A stretch of 64,000 nucleotides of DNA from Mesorhizobium sp. M1E.F.Ca.ET.045.02.1.1 (GTDB lineage Bacteria; Pseudomonadota; Alphaproteobacteria; Rhizobiales; Rhizobiaceae), in contig NZ_CP034447.1 of assembly GCF_003952485.1 (NCBI RefSeq), positions 7,268,501 to 7,332,500 on the forward strand, written 5' to 3'. The position numbers were made by a program, and so were the translations under genes. Position 1 is the first letter of the stretch; each line of letters starts with the position of its first letter. The notes below the pieces were generated by a model. The model did no database searches. It was not told where the DNA came from and was given only the letters and a program-made list of their open reading frames with translations. This document shows positions 24,121-32,232 of this stretch, in pieces.

Positions 24121-24134
24121 TTGCGCAAACGCAA
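24121..24134. promoter_or_regulatory. NnrR-type box upstream of nirK
   Basis: TTGCG-CAAA-CGCAA is a palindrome ending 63 bp before the nirK start, at the same spacing as in nnrS and the pseudoazurin gene. With the anaerobox just upstream it suggests that nirK needs both an NO and a low-oxygen signal. Confidence 0.7.
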
Positions 24135-24197
24135 AGAAGCGCCGCGCAAAGATACTATCCTGGCTTCATCGAAACGGTGAAGTTCAGGAGATGAAAA

Positions 24198-25301
24198 ATG
24201 CTTACGAGACGTGAAGCCTTGTTGGGTTCTGTTCTTACCGCTGCCGCCGTTGCCACCCTTGGCTCGGCGCCGGCGATGGCGGCCGCGAAGGATGTGGCCG
24301 GACTGCCGCGCGAGAAGGTGACCCTTGTCGCGCCGCCGTTCGTGCACGCTCACGACCAGGTGGCCAAAGGCGGTCCCAAGGTTGTCGAGTTCACCATGAA
24401 GATCGAAGAGAAGCCGATGGTCATCGATGCCGACGGCACGCAGCTCAACGCCATGACCTATAACGGCTCCATTCCGGGCCCTCTGATGGTCGTGCATGAG
24501 GGCGACTATCTCGAGCTCACGCTGATCAATCCCGATACCAACACGCTCGCCCACAACATCGACTTCCATGCGGCGACCGGCGCGCTCGGGGGCGGCGGGC
24601 TGACCCTGGTCAATCCGGGCGAGCAGGTGACGCTGCGCTTCAAGGCGACCCGGCCGGGAACGTTCGTCTACCATTGCGCGCCGGGCGGTGCGATGATCCC
24701 CTGGCATGTCGTGTCGGGAATGAGCGGAGCCGTGATGGTGCTCCCGCGCGACGGCCTGAAGGACGACAAGGGCAAGCCCGTCCGCTATGACCGTATCTAC
24801 TATATCGGCGAGAACGACTTCTACATCCCGCGCGACGAACAGGGAAAATTCAAGAAGTACGACTCGGCCGGCGACAATTACGACGACACCGTGAAGGTGA
24901 TGCGCGGGCTGATCCCGACGCATGTCGTGTTCAACGGCAAGGCAGGATCGCTGACCGGCCAAAACGCCATGAAGGCCAAGGTCGGCGAGACCGTCCTCAT
25001 CGTCCACTCGCAGGCCAATCGCGACACGCGACCGCACCTGATCGGCGGCCACGGCGACTTCGTCTGGCAGGGCGGCAAGTTCGCGAACCCGCCTGCCAAG
25101 GACATGGAAACCTGGTTCATCCGCGGTGGATCCGCCGGCGCCGCGCTCTACACATTCCGGCAGCCGGGCGTCTATGCCTACGTCAATCACAATCTGATCG
25201 AGGCGGTCGAGCTCGGCGCGACAGCGCACTTCACCGTCGACGGAAGCTGGGACGACGATCTGATGATGCAGGTCGAACCGCCCAAGGCGATCGCCTCGTA
25301 A
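24198..25301 (+). CDS. nirK: Copper-containing nitrite reductase
   Basis: The 367-residue periplasmic enzyme reduces nitrite to nitric oxide. A twin-arginine signal (LTRREALLG) precedes an Ala-rich export region. Copper ligands are visible: type 1 His119, Cys160, His170 and Met175, and type 2 His124 and His159, with catalytic Asp122 between. [10 protein letters not shown] and [11 protein letters not shown] are class hallmarks. Electrons probably come from the pseudoazurin encoded upstream. GGAG lies 7 nt before the ATG. The promoter has both an anaerobox and an NnrR-type box. A 29-bp hairpin separates nirK from nirV. Confidence 0.97.
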   Translation: MLTRREALLGSVLTAAAVATLGSAPAMAAAKDVAGLPREKVTLVAPPFVHAHDQVAKGGPKVVEFTMKIEEKPMVIDADGTQLNAMTYNGSIPGPLMVVHEGDYLELTLINPDTNTLAHNIDFHAATGALGGGGLTLVNPGEQVTLRFKATRPGTFVYHCAPGGAMIPWHVVSGMSGAVMVLPRDGLKDDKGKPVRYDRIYYIGENDFYIPRDEQGKFKKYDSAGDNYDDTVKVMRGLIPTHVVFNGKAGSLTGQNAMKAKVGETVLIVHSQANRDTRPHLIGGHGDFVWQGGKFANPPAKDMETWFIRGGSAGAALYTFRQPGVYAYVNHNLIEAVELGATAHFTVDGSWDDDLMMQVEPPKAIAS

Positions 25302-25322
25302 CCTGAGAGAGCCGATCACCGC

Positions 25323-25351
25323 GCAACCCGCCCTCACCGCGGGCGGGTTGC
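25323..25351 (+). terminator. Intercistronic hairpin between nirK and nirV
   Basis: GCAACCCGCCC and GGGCGGGTTGC form a perfect 11-bp stem with a 7-nt loop, 21 bp after nirK. No T-run follows, so partial termination or transcript stabilisation favouring nirK is more likely than a full stop. Confidence 0.6.
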
Positions 25352-25372
25352 ACGGCAGGCGGAGTTTTCGGC

Positions 25373-26230
25373 ATGTCTTTCGATCCTGCCTTCACGTTCG
25401 GAACGATCGCGGCCGCCGCGCTCATCGGTTTGGGCGTCAGCCATGCGGTCGATGGTTCGCAATCGGGGGCTCCCGTTGCCGTGGGTGAACTGGTGGTTCT
25501 GGCGCCTGGTTCATTCAACCATTCGCAGCCTGGCGAATTCCTTAAGGACAGTCATCCCGCGCCGGCGTCCGTCTTGAAGGAGACCATCGATGCGCCGCTG
25601 GAAATCATGAAGTTCCAGGTGAGCGCAACGGATTACGACCGTTGCGTTTCGGATGGCGCCTGCAAGCCCGCCGACTCGCGCCTCGCCGGCAACGTTCCGG
25701 CGACCGGCGTCAGCTTCACCGATGCGCAAGCCTATGCAAACTGGCTGTCGGCGCGAACGGGCGAGACATGGCGGCTGCCGACAGACCTGGAATGGGCCTA
25801 TGCCGCTGGCGAGCGGTTCAGGGCCGACATAGAGGCCGGCGAAGGCGACCCGGCCGACCCGGCAAGGCGATGGCTCACACAGTATCGCAACGAGGTTGCG
25901 CTCGGTCGCAAATCGGATCCTGAACCGCGGACACCCGGGTCCTTCGGCCTCAATTCAAAGGGCGTTGCGGATATTGCCGGCAATGTCTGGGAGTGGACAT
26001 CCACTTGCTATGCCCACGCGACGATGTCCGGTGGCGTCATTGCCAGCTCGATCAGCAATTGCGGCGTGCATGTTGTGGAGGGCTTCCACCGCACCTACAT
26101 GTCGAACTTCATCCGAGACGGCAAAAGCGGCGGTTGCGCGGTGGGCACGCCGCCCGACAATCTGGGCTTTCGACTCGTCCATGACCGTAGCTGGTTTCAG
26201 GACGCGCTTCATCGCCTGGGCGTTACCTGA
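25373..26230 (+). CDS. nirV: NirV, formylglycine-generating-enzyme-like protein
   Basis: The 285-residue protein has the FGE/SUMF1 fold: VSATDYDRCVSDGAC, VSFTDAQAYANWLSARTGE, RLPTDLEWAYAAG and GNVWEWTSTCY, ending with GFRLVHD. An N-terminal hydrophobic stretch (FGTIAAAALIGLGVSHAV) suggests export or membrane anchoring. NirV is encoded next to nirK in many denitrifiers; its role is unknown but it is presumed to help nitrite reductase maturation or function. GGAG precedes the ATG by 8 nt. It is separated from nirK by the hairpin at 25323 and followed 22 bp later by the globin gene. Confidence 0.9.
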   Translation: MSFDPAFTFGTIAAAALIGLGVSHAVDGSQSGAPVAVGELVVLAPGSFNHSQPGEFLKDSHPAPASVLKETIDAPLEIMKFQVSATDYDRCVSDGACKPADSRLAGNVPATGVSFTDAQAYANWLSARTGETWRLPTDLEWAYAAGERFRADIEAGEGDPADPARRWLTQYRNEVALGRKSDPEPRTPGSFGLNSKGVADIAGNVWEWTSTCYAHATMSGGVIASSISNCGVHVVEGFHRTYMSNFIRDGKSGGCAVGTPPDNLGFRLVHDRSWFQDALHRLGVT

Positions 26231-26252
26231 AGCTTGAAGAATAGGAACGTGA

Positions 26253-26702
26253 ATGACTTCGAAACCGGTCTTGCTCGACGGGGTTCGCCCTGCCCCCGAA
26301 CAGCCCCTGGTTCGTTCTGATGTCGATCGGGCCTCGATAGGAGCACTGGTCCGCAAATTCTATTCCAAGGTCAGAAAGGATGAGCGACTCGGACCCATTT
26401 TCGCCCGCGAGATCGTCGGTGATTGGGAGCCTCATCTCGAGAAGATGACGGACTTCTGGTGCTCCGTCATATTGAAGAGCGGCGACTATCATGGACGGCC
26501 GGTGCCGGCTCACCTGAAGCTTCAGGATGTCGTTGAAGCCGACTTCGATATCTGGTTGGCCCTCTTCGGGGAAACGGCGGCAGAGCTGTTCGCCTCCGAA
26601 ATCGCGGCGGTGTTTGTCGAGCGGGCGGAACGAATAGCGACGAGCCTGAAACTCGCCATGTTCTTTCGCCTTGGTCCTGCCGCGGTCGCGGTCGGCGAAT
26701 AG
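26253..26702 (+). CDS. Group III truncated haemoglobin
   Basis: The 149-residue protein has the trHb group III pattern: IGALVRKFYSKVRKDERLGPIF, then WEPHLEKMTDFWCSVIL and the proximal haem His in PAHLKL. The family binds O2 and NO. In several bacteria such globins lie in NO-responsive operons and protect against nitrosative stress. Here it follows nirV by 22 bp on the same strand, so it probably handles NO made by NirK (inference). No signal peptide, so it is cytoplasmic. AGGAA lies 6 nt before the ATG. Confidence 0.9.
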   Translation: MTSKPVLLDGVRPAPEQPLVRSDVDRASIGALVRKFYSKVRKDERLGPIFAREIVGDWEPHLEKMTDFWCSVILKSGDYHGRPVPAHLKLQDVVEADFDIWLALFGETAAELFASEIAAVFVERAERIATSLKLAMFFRLGPAAVAVGE

Positions 26703-26726
26703 GCTGGCCTGTCAAACGCCGCCGGC

Positions 26727-26764
26727 GCCGGGTGCTTTTACCCGGCCGGTGCTTTGCTTTGATT
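26727..26764 (+). terminator. Terminator after the truncated globin gene
   Basis: GCCGGGT and ACCCGGC pair around GCTTTT, with more pairing outside, followed by a T-rich tail (GCTTTGCTTTGATTTT). It lies 25 bp after the globin stop and would end the nirV-globin transcript. Confidence 0.65.
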
Positions 26765-26806
26765 TTACGCAATGACTACTGCCATCGCAGTCCGTAGTTT
26801 CCCGGG

Positions 26807-27238
26807 ATGATCCTCAACCTTTGCGTCGGCACCATCGTCATAAGCCTGACGGTCCTGATCCACACTTTCGGCCTTATCGCGATTACCTACGTGATGGCAC
26901 GCCTTGTGGCGCTCTTTCGCATGCACGGCCGCCGCAGCCGGGTCGTCGCCATGATCAGCGTCGTGATGGGACTTTTTGCGGTCATGACGGCGGAAGTCTG
27001 GCTGTGGGCGGGAGTCTACCTGTTCCTCGGAATCCTGGGCGACTTCGAGACGGCGCTTTACTTTTCGACCATCACCTTTTCGACGGTCGGCTATGGCGAC
27101 GTGGTGCCCGCCCATGGCTGGCGCGTCCTGGCAGCCCTGGAAGGCGTCAACGGGTTTCTGCTGATCGGCTGGTCGACCGCCTATCTGATCGCGGCCGGCA
27201 CCCGTGTCGGCCCGTTCAGGGTCGGCGAGCACTTTTGA
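26807..27238 (+). CDS. Small potassium channel (TVGYGD filter)
   Basis: The 143-residue membrane protein has hydrophobic helices at about 2-30, 45-72 and 118-135 and a pore loop STITFSTVGYGDVVPAHGW whose TVGYGD is the potassium selectivity filter. There is no RCK or cyclic-nucleotide domain. It would let K+ cross the inner membrane. Why it lies between the nitrite-reduction module and hemN is not clear; no Fnr-type box was seen before it. The ribosome site is weak. It converges on hemN with 20 bp between stops, all within one hairpin. Confidence 0.8.
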   Translation: MILNLCVGTIVISLTVLIHTFGLIAITYVMARLVALFRMHGRRSRVVAMISVVMGLFAVMTAEVWLWAGVYLFLGILGDFETALYFSTITFSTVGYGDVVPAHGWRVLAALEGVNGFLLIGWSTAYLIAAGTRVGPFRVGEHF

Positions 27239-27263
27239 TCAGCGGGCCTGGCCGCTGATCAAA
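27234..27263. terminator. Bidirectional hairpin containing both stop codons (channel/hemN)
   Basis: TTTGATCAGCGG and CCGCTGATCAAA form a perfect 12-bp stem with the loop GCCTGG. The TGA in each arm is the stop codon of the converging gene on that strand. The arms' AAA/TTT ends make it usable from both directions. Confidence 0.8.
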
Positions 27264-28653
27264 CCGCCACCGAATGCCTGCCGGTTCCATTCCTGAAATA
27301 CGTGTCGAATTTCGCCGCCACCGTCCGAACCAGCGGGCGGCTTTGCGCCGGCACGACGAAGTTTTCACCGTCGAGCCGAAGGAACTGGCCCGCGCCGCTG
27401 ATGGCTAGGCGGCTGGCCTCGCACAGCAACCTTTGGCCGACATTTCCAAAGCGTTCGACAAGCTCGACCGCTGAGAAAGTGAAGTTGCACATCAGGCGCT
27501 CGATGACCCAGCCCCGCGCCTGATCTTCGACGCCGAGTTCAATACCGCGGCCTATCGCCAGTTCTCCGGAATCCACGGCCCTCTCGTACTCGCCGGTCGC
27601 AACGATGTTTTGTGCATAGCCCTGGCGGTACCGGCTGATCGAGGACGGGCCAAGGCCGATCAGGGTTTCGCACTGATCCTCGGTATAACCCTGGAAATTG
27701 CGGCGGATCTTGCCGGCGCGCGCCGCGACCGCCAGCGAATCGCCCGGCTTGGCGAAATGATCGAGCCCGAGCGCCTCGTAGCCGGCGTCGACGATCAGTC
27801 TCGCGGCGAGTTGCGACTGCGCCAGACGTGCGGCGGAATCGGGCAGCCACGCCTCATCGATCATCGTCTGATGCTTCTTGAACCAGGGCACATGCGCATA
27901 GCCGAACAGGGCCAGCCTGTCCGGCGCCAGCGTCAGCGCCTGGGCGACAGTCGCCGCAACGCTCTCGCAGGTCTGATGCGGCAGGCCGTACAGCAGGTCC
28001 AGATTGACGGACGTGACACCCCTCGCCCGCACCGCATCGACAATGCTTTTGGTCAGCGCAAAGCTCTGCTCGCGATTGATCGCCTTCTGCACTTTGGGAT
28101 CGAAGTCCTGGACACCGAGGCTCGCTCTGGTCATGCCGATCGCAGCGAAGGCATCAAGCCGCCCTTCATCCATGTCGTTCGGATCGATCTCAACGCTGAG
28201 GCCGGCATCGTCGAGAAAGTCGAACCGATCCCGCAACGCTTTTCCGAGCATGAGGATGTCGTCGGGCTTCAGCATGGTCGGGGAGCCGCCGCCGAAATGG
28301 ACGGCACGTACCTTGCCCCGGCCGCTCACAAGGCCGCCGACAGTTTCGATTTCCTTGTGGAGCGAGCGCAGAAAAGTGGCCACGGGCGCATAGTGCCGGG
28401 TCTGCTTGGTGTGGCAGGCGCAGAACCAGCACAGCCTGTCGCAATAGGGGATATGCAGATACAGCGATATCTCGTCATTGCCCTCAAGTGCATCCATCCA
28501 GCCGCGAACCGTTGCCGCGTCGACGCCCGGATGAAAGTGCGGGGCCGTCGGGTAGCTCGTATAACGCGGTACGTTGTCGCCAAGTCCCGCGGTTGGGGGG
28601 CCTGCGGTTGGGGTTGGGCGTGTTTCATAGGCAGTGGCGGCTGAGGTGCTCAT
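27259..28653 (-). CDS. hemN: Oxygen-independent coproporphyrinogen III oxidase
   Basis: The 464-residue radical SAM enzyme makes protoporphyrinogen IX without O2. The cluster motif YCDRLCWFCACHTK gives the CxxxCxxC cysteines plus the extra HemN Cys. VRAVHFGGGSPTML, SLGVQDFDPKVQKAINR and NLDLLYGLPHQT are standard HemN motifs, and length is normal. It supplies haem for cbb3 oxidase and other haem proteins when oxygen is scarce. It is divergent from fnrN and shares a perfect anaerobox 35 bp before its start. The stop codon lies in the hairpin shared with the channel gene. Confidence 0.95.
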   Translation of the reverse strand: MSTSAATAYETRPTPTAGPPTAGLGDNVPRYTSYPTAPHFHPGVDAATVRGWMDALEGNDEISLYLHIPYCDRLCWFCACHTKQTRHYAPVATFLRSLHKEIETVGGLVSGRGKVRAVHFGGGSPTMLKPDDILMLGKALRDRFDFLDDAGLSVEIDPNDMDEGRLDAFAAIGMTRASLGVQDFDPKVQKAINREQSFALTKSIVDAVRARGVTSVNLDLLYGLPHQTCESVAATVAQALTLAPDRLALFGYAHVPWFKKHQTMIDEAWLPDSAARLAQSQLAARLIVDAGYEALGLDHFAKPGDSLAVAARAGKIRRNFQGYTEDQCETLIGLGPSSISRYRQGYAQNIVATGEYERAVDSGELAIGRGIELGVEDQARGWVIERLMCNFTFSAVELVERFGNVGQRLLCEASRLAISGAGQFLRLDGENFVVPAQSRPLVRTVAAKFDTYFRNGTGRHSVAV

Positions 28654-28687
28654 ACGGGCAAACTGCCGAAACTACCCCGACAAAGCC

Positions 28688-28701
28688 TTGATCTCGATCA
28701 A
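28688..28701. promoter_or_regulatory. Shared FixK/FnrN box between hemN and fnrN
   Basis: TTGAT-CTCG-ATCAA is a perfect anaerobox, 35 bp from the hemN start and 57 bp from the fnrN start. Being so near to both, it may activate one gene and repress the other, or serve FnrN autoregulation. Confidence 0.85.
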
Positions 28702-28758
28702 GGCGGCGCAGGGCGCAACCGGCGCAAGTTGCGGTCCCTGCTTCATTAAAGGCGTCGT

Positions 28759-29472
28759 ATGGCCGTCAGACAGGATGCTCAACGAGTTGGCATTCCCGCG
28801 ATTTGCGAATCCTGCGAAGCGCGCCATGGCGGGCTATGCGGCGCGCTCGAGGCCGGCCAGCTCGCCGAGTTGGCCAGGGCCTCATCGAGACATGAGGTCC
28901 TGGCCGGGACGGAACTTCCCGACGATGGCACCTACTCGAACGTGCTGTCCGGCGTGGTCAAGCTTACGAGAAACCTGTCGGACGGTCGTCAGCAGATTGT
29001 CGGGTTCCATTTCGCGCCCGATTTTCTAGGCAGGCCGTTCGAGGCAAAAAGGCCAATCAAGGCCGAAGCCTTGACGAAAATGACGCTTTGCTCGTTTCCG
29101 AGGGCGATCATCGACCGGATGATGGGCGACACGCCGGAGATCGGGCAAAGGCTGCTCCAGCACGCGCTGAACGAGCTCGACGAAGCGCGCGACTGGATGA
29201 CGGCACTGGGGCACAAGACCGCGTCCGAAAAAGTAGCAAGCTTCCTTCTCATGATCGCCAGAAACATCGATCCGGCCAATCATCCGGCGGGCTCGACAAG
29301 CTTCGACCTGCCGCTGTCACGCGCGGATATCGCCGATTTTCTTGGACTGACCATCGAGACGGTAAGCCGCGAATTGTCCAGGCTGCGGTCGGATGGCGTG
29401 ATCCGGATTGTAAACAAACGGCACATCAGCCTGGAAAGCGTGGCTCAGCTCGAGGAACGCCGCGGCGACTGA
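28759..29472 (+). CDS. fnrN: FnrN, oxygen-sensing Fe-S Crp/Fnr regulator
   Basis: The 237-residue protein has the N-terminal cysteine cluster Cys16, Cys19 and Cys27 (CESCEARHGGLC) and a fourth at Cys111, as in Fnr proteins that bind an O2-labile 4Fe-4S cluster. The recognition helix TIETVSRELSRLRSDG has the E--SR residues that read TTGAT. FnrN activates microaerobic genes directly in response to low oxygen, in parallel with the FixL-FixJ-FixK path. It is divergent from hemN with a perfect anaerobox between, so autoregulation is likely. AAAGG precedes the ATG. fixNOQP follows downstream. Confidence 0.92.
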   Translation: MAVRQDAQRVGIPAICESCEARHGGLCGALEAGQLAELARASSRHEVLAGTELPDDGTYSNVLSGVVKLTRNLSDGRQQIVGFHFAPDFLGRPFEAKRPIKAEALTKMTLCSFPRAIIDRMMGDTPEIGQRLLQHALNELDEARDWMTALGHKTASEKVASFLLMIARNIDPANHPAGSTSFDLPLSRADIADFLGLTIETVSRELSRLRSDGVIRIVNKRHISLESVAQLEERRGD

Positions 29473-29623
29473 ACAGCCGACGGCCCGCCTTCTCCCGCGC
29501 AAAGCAATCGGTGAGTTTCGGGCTCTCAGATCGGGCGTGGCTCCTGGCGCGGTCGTTGCTCCGACGGCCCTGGCGTTCTTGATGGCCGGCCCTGACGGCT
29601 CCCGAAAACAAAAGCTGTACCGT

Positions 29624-29637
29624 TTGACCTGGATCAA
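29624..29637. promoter_or_regulatory. FixK/FnrN box upstream of fixN
   Basis: TTGAC-CTGG-ATCAA, one mismatch from the anaerobox, ends 78 bp before the fixN start, the usual activator distance for fixNOQP promoters. Confidence 0.8.
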
Positions 29638-29715
29638 GGCTGTGAGGGTGGAAAATCCCGAAATGGTGCCGCGAGCGGTCATTTTCCGCTGGAACTTCGA
29701 GATCGGGGACTTGCG

Positions 29716-31326
29716 ATGAGATTTGGCACGGAGATCGTCCTTCTAAGCCTGTTTGCCTTTGCGGCCCTAGTGGCTGCCGGCTTCGGCGCAGATGAGCCTT
29801 TTCGCCAGCATATGTGGGTGTTGTTCTTCGCGGTGGCTGGCTTCACCGCGATCCTGTTGCGCAACACGGATTTCAAGGCGGCAACTCCGGTCGACCCCTC
29901 GGCCTACATGGATGGTCCGATCCGTTACGGAGCGATCGCCACGGTGTTCTGGGGCGTCGTCGGCATGCTGGTCGGCGTTGTCATTGCTCTTCAGCTTGCC
30001 TACCCGGATCTCGATATCCAACCCTGGTTCAATTTTGGCCGCCTCCGGCCTCTGCATACTTCCGGCGTGATCTTCGCCTTTGGCGGCAACGCTCTTCTGT
30101 GCACGTCCATGTATGTCGTGCAGCGTACCTCGCGCGCGAGGCTGTTCGGCGGCGATCTCGCCTGGTTCGTCTTCTGGGGCTACCAGCTTTTCATCGTCAT
30201 GGCCGCGACCGGCTATCTGCTCGGCATCACCGAAGGTCGCGAATATGCCGAGCCGGAATGGTATGTCGACCTCTGGCTGACGATCGTCTGGGTCGCCTAC
30301 CTGATCCTTTTCCTTGGCACCATCCTCAAGCGCAAGGAACCGCATATCTACGTCGCCAACTGGTTCTACCTCTCCTTCATCGTGACCATTGCGATGCTGC
30401 ATGTGGTCAACAACCTCTCGATGCCGGTGTCATTCCTAGGCTCGAAGAGCTACTCGGCATTCTCAGGCGTTCAGGACGCGCTGACCCAGTGGTGGTACGG
30501 CCATAATGCCGTCGGCTTCTTCCTGACCGCCGGCTTCCTCGGCATGATGTACTACTTCGTGCCGAAGCAGGTGAACCGCCCGGTCTACTCCTACCGCCTG
30601 TCGATCATCCACTTCTGGGCGCTGATCTTCCTCTACATCTGGGCCGGCCCCCATCACCTTCACTACACCGCCCTGCCCGATTGGGCGCAGACGCTCGGCA
30701 TGGTGTTCTCGGTCATGCTGTGGATGCCCTCCTGGGGCGGCATGATCAACGGCCTGATGACCCTCTCCGGAGCCTGGGACAAGATCCGCACCGATCCGAT
30801 CGTCCGCATGATGGTCGCGGCCATCGCTTTCTACGGCATGTCGACCTTCGAAGGCCCGATGATGTCGATCAAGGCCGTCAACTCGCTCTCGCACTACACG
30901 GACTGGACCATCGGCCATGTCCATTCCGGCGCGCTCGGCTGGGTCGGCATGATCTCGTTCGGCGCCATCTACTACATGGTGCCCAAGCTCTGGAACCGTG
31001 AGCGGCTCTATTCGATGCGTCTCGTCACCTGGCACTTCTGGCTGGCGACGCTCGGCATCGTCGTCTACGCGGCCGTGATGTGGGTTTCCGGCATCATGCA
31101 GGGCCTGATGTGGCGCGAGTACGACGAACAGGGTTTCCTCGTCTATTCATTCGCCGAGACCGTCGCCGCCATGCACCCCTACTACCTCATGCGCGCAGCG
31201 GGTGGCGCCATGTATCTCGCCGGTGCCCTGATCATGGCCTGGAACATCACCATGACCATCCTCGGCTACCAGCGCAAAGAACAACCACTGCCGGGTTCCG
31301 CACCCGCTCTCCAGCCTGCTCAATAA
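29716..31326 (+). CDS. fixN: cbb3 cytochrome oxidase subunit I
   Basis: The 536-residue membrane protein is the catalytic subunit of the high-affinity cbb3 oxidase, carrying haem b and the b3-CuB site. About twelve to fourteen helices are present. Conserved segments include [41 protein letters not shown] with a CuB/haem His, [15 protein letters not shown] and [19 protein letters not shown]. It reduces O2 to water at very low oxygen and pumps protons. First gene of fixNOQP, with a FixK/FnrN box 78 bp upstream; fixO follows 10 bp later. Confidence 0.97.
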   Translation: MRFGTEIVLLSLFAFAALVAAGFGADEPFRQHMWVLFFAVAGFTAILLRNTDFKAATPVDPSAYMDGPIRYGAIATVFWGVVGMLVGVVIALQLAYPDLDIQPWFNFGRLRPLHTSGVIFAFGGNALLCTSMYVVQRTSRARLFGGDLAWFVFWGYQLFIVMAATGYLLGITEGREYAEPEWYVDLWLTIVWVAYLILFLGTILKRKEPHIYVANWFYLSFIVTIAMLHVVNNLSMPVSFLGSKSYSAFSGVQDALTQWWYGHNAVGFFLTAGFLGMMYYFVPKQVNRPVYSYRLSIIHFWALIFLYIWAGPHHLHYTALPDWAQTLGMVFSVMLWMPSWGGMINGLMTLSGAWDKIRTDPIVRMMVAAIAFYGMSTFEGPMMSIKAVNSLSHYTDWTIGHVHSGALGWVGMISFGAIYYMVPKLWNRERLYSMRLVTWHFWLATLGIVVYAAVMWVSGIMQGLMWREYDEQGFLVYSFAETVAAMHPYYLMRAAGGAMYLAGALIMAWNITMTILGYQRKEQPLPGSAPALQPAQ

Positions 31327-31336
31327 GGAGCCAGAC

Positions 31337-32068
31337 ATGGGTCTGATCGATAAACACTCCCTAATCGAGAAGAACGCCACGCTTCTTCTCGTCGGTTCCC
31401 TGCTGGTCGTCACGGTCGGCGGCATCGTCGAGATCGCACCGCTCTTCTATCTCGACAACACGATCGAGAAGGTGGACGGCATGCGGCCCTACACCCCGCT
31501 CGAGCTCGCCGGCCGCAACATCTATGTTCGCGAAGGTTGCTACCTCTGCCACAGCCAGATGATCCGACCCTTCCGGGACGAGGTCGAACGGTATGGCCAC
31601 TACAGCCTGGCTGCCGAGTCCATGTACGATCATCCATTCCAGTGGGGATCGAAGCGGACCGGCCCTGATCTTGCGCGCGTCGGCGATCGCTACTCCAACG
31701 CCTGGCACGTCCAGCATCTCGACGATCCGCGCTCCGTCGTGCCGGAGTCGATCATGCCGAGCTACGCGTTCCTGAGAAACACGCCGATCGAGGTGAAGGA
31801 CTTCTCGACGCATCTGGTCGCGAACAGGCGTGTCGGAGTGCCCTATTCCGATGACATGGTCTCGAACGCCAATGCAGACCTGATGGCTCAGGCAGACCCC
31901 AACGCGGACACGTCCGGACTGGAAAGCCGCTATCCGAAAGCCAAGGTCGGCGACTTCGACGGCAACCCCCAGCAGATCACCGAGATGGATGCGCTGGTCG
32001 CCTATCTGCAGATGCTCGGCACGCTGGTCGACTTCAAGAACTACGACGAAGCAGCCGGCTATCGCTGA
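31337..32068 (+). CDS. fixO: cbb3 cytochrome oxidase subunit II (monohaem cytochrome c)
   Basis: The 243-residue protein has one N-terminal membrane anchor ([20 protein letters not shown] region) and one haem c site, CYLCH, within [25 protein letters not shown] and VAYLQMLGT are further CcoO/FixO features. It passes electrons from FixP to the FixN active site on the periplasmic side. AAGGAG lies 6 nt before the ATG, and the gene is 10 bp downstream of fixN and 12 bp upstream of fixQ. Confidence 0.97.
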   Translation: MGLIDKHSLIEKNATLLLVGSLLVVTVGGIVEIAPLFYLDNTIEKVDGMRPYTPLELAGRNIYVREGCYLCHSQMIRPFRDEVERYGHYSLAAESMYDHPFQWGSKRTGPDLARVGDRYSNAWHVQHLDDPRSVVPESIMPSYAFLRNTPIEVKDFSTHLVANRRVGVPYSDDMVSNANADLMAQADPNADTSGLESRYPKAKVGDFDGNPQQITEMDALVAYLQMLGTLVDFKNYDEAAGYR

Positions 32069-32080
32069 GGAGAGCAATCG

Positions 32081-32230
32081 ATGGACTACAATTTGATGCG
32101 TGAGTTCGCCGACAGCTGGGGCCTGCTTGCCATGGCCCTGTTCTTTGTCGGCTGCATAGCCTTCGCGCTTCGTCCGGGTGGCAAAGCGCATGCCGACCAG
32201 GCCGCACAGATTCCTCTCAAGGACGATTGA
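32081..32230 (+). CDS. fixQ: cbb3 oxidase small subunit FixQ
   Basis: The 49-residue protein begins MDYNLMREFADSWGLLAMAL and has a single helix (LLAMALFFVGCIAFAL) followed by a polar tail ending IPLKDD, the usual FixQ/CcoQ plan. It stabilises the cbb3 complex, especially the association of FixP. It lies exactly between fixO and fixP, ending 2 bp before the fixP start. Confidence 0.95.
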   Translation: MDYNLMREFADSWGLLAMALFFVGCIAFALRPGGKAHADQAAQIPLKDD

Positions 32231-32232
32231 TC

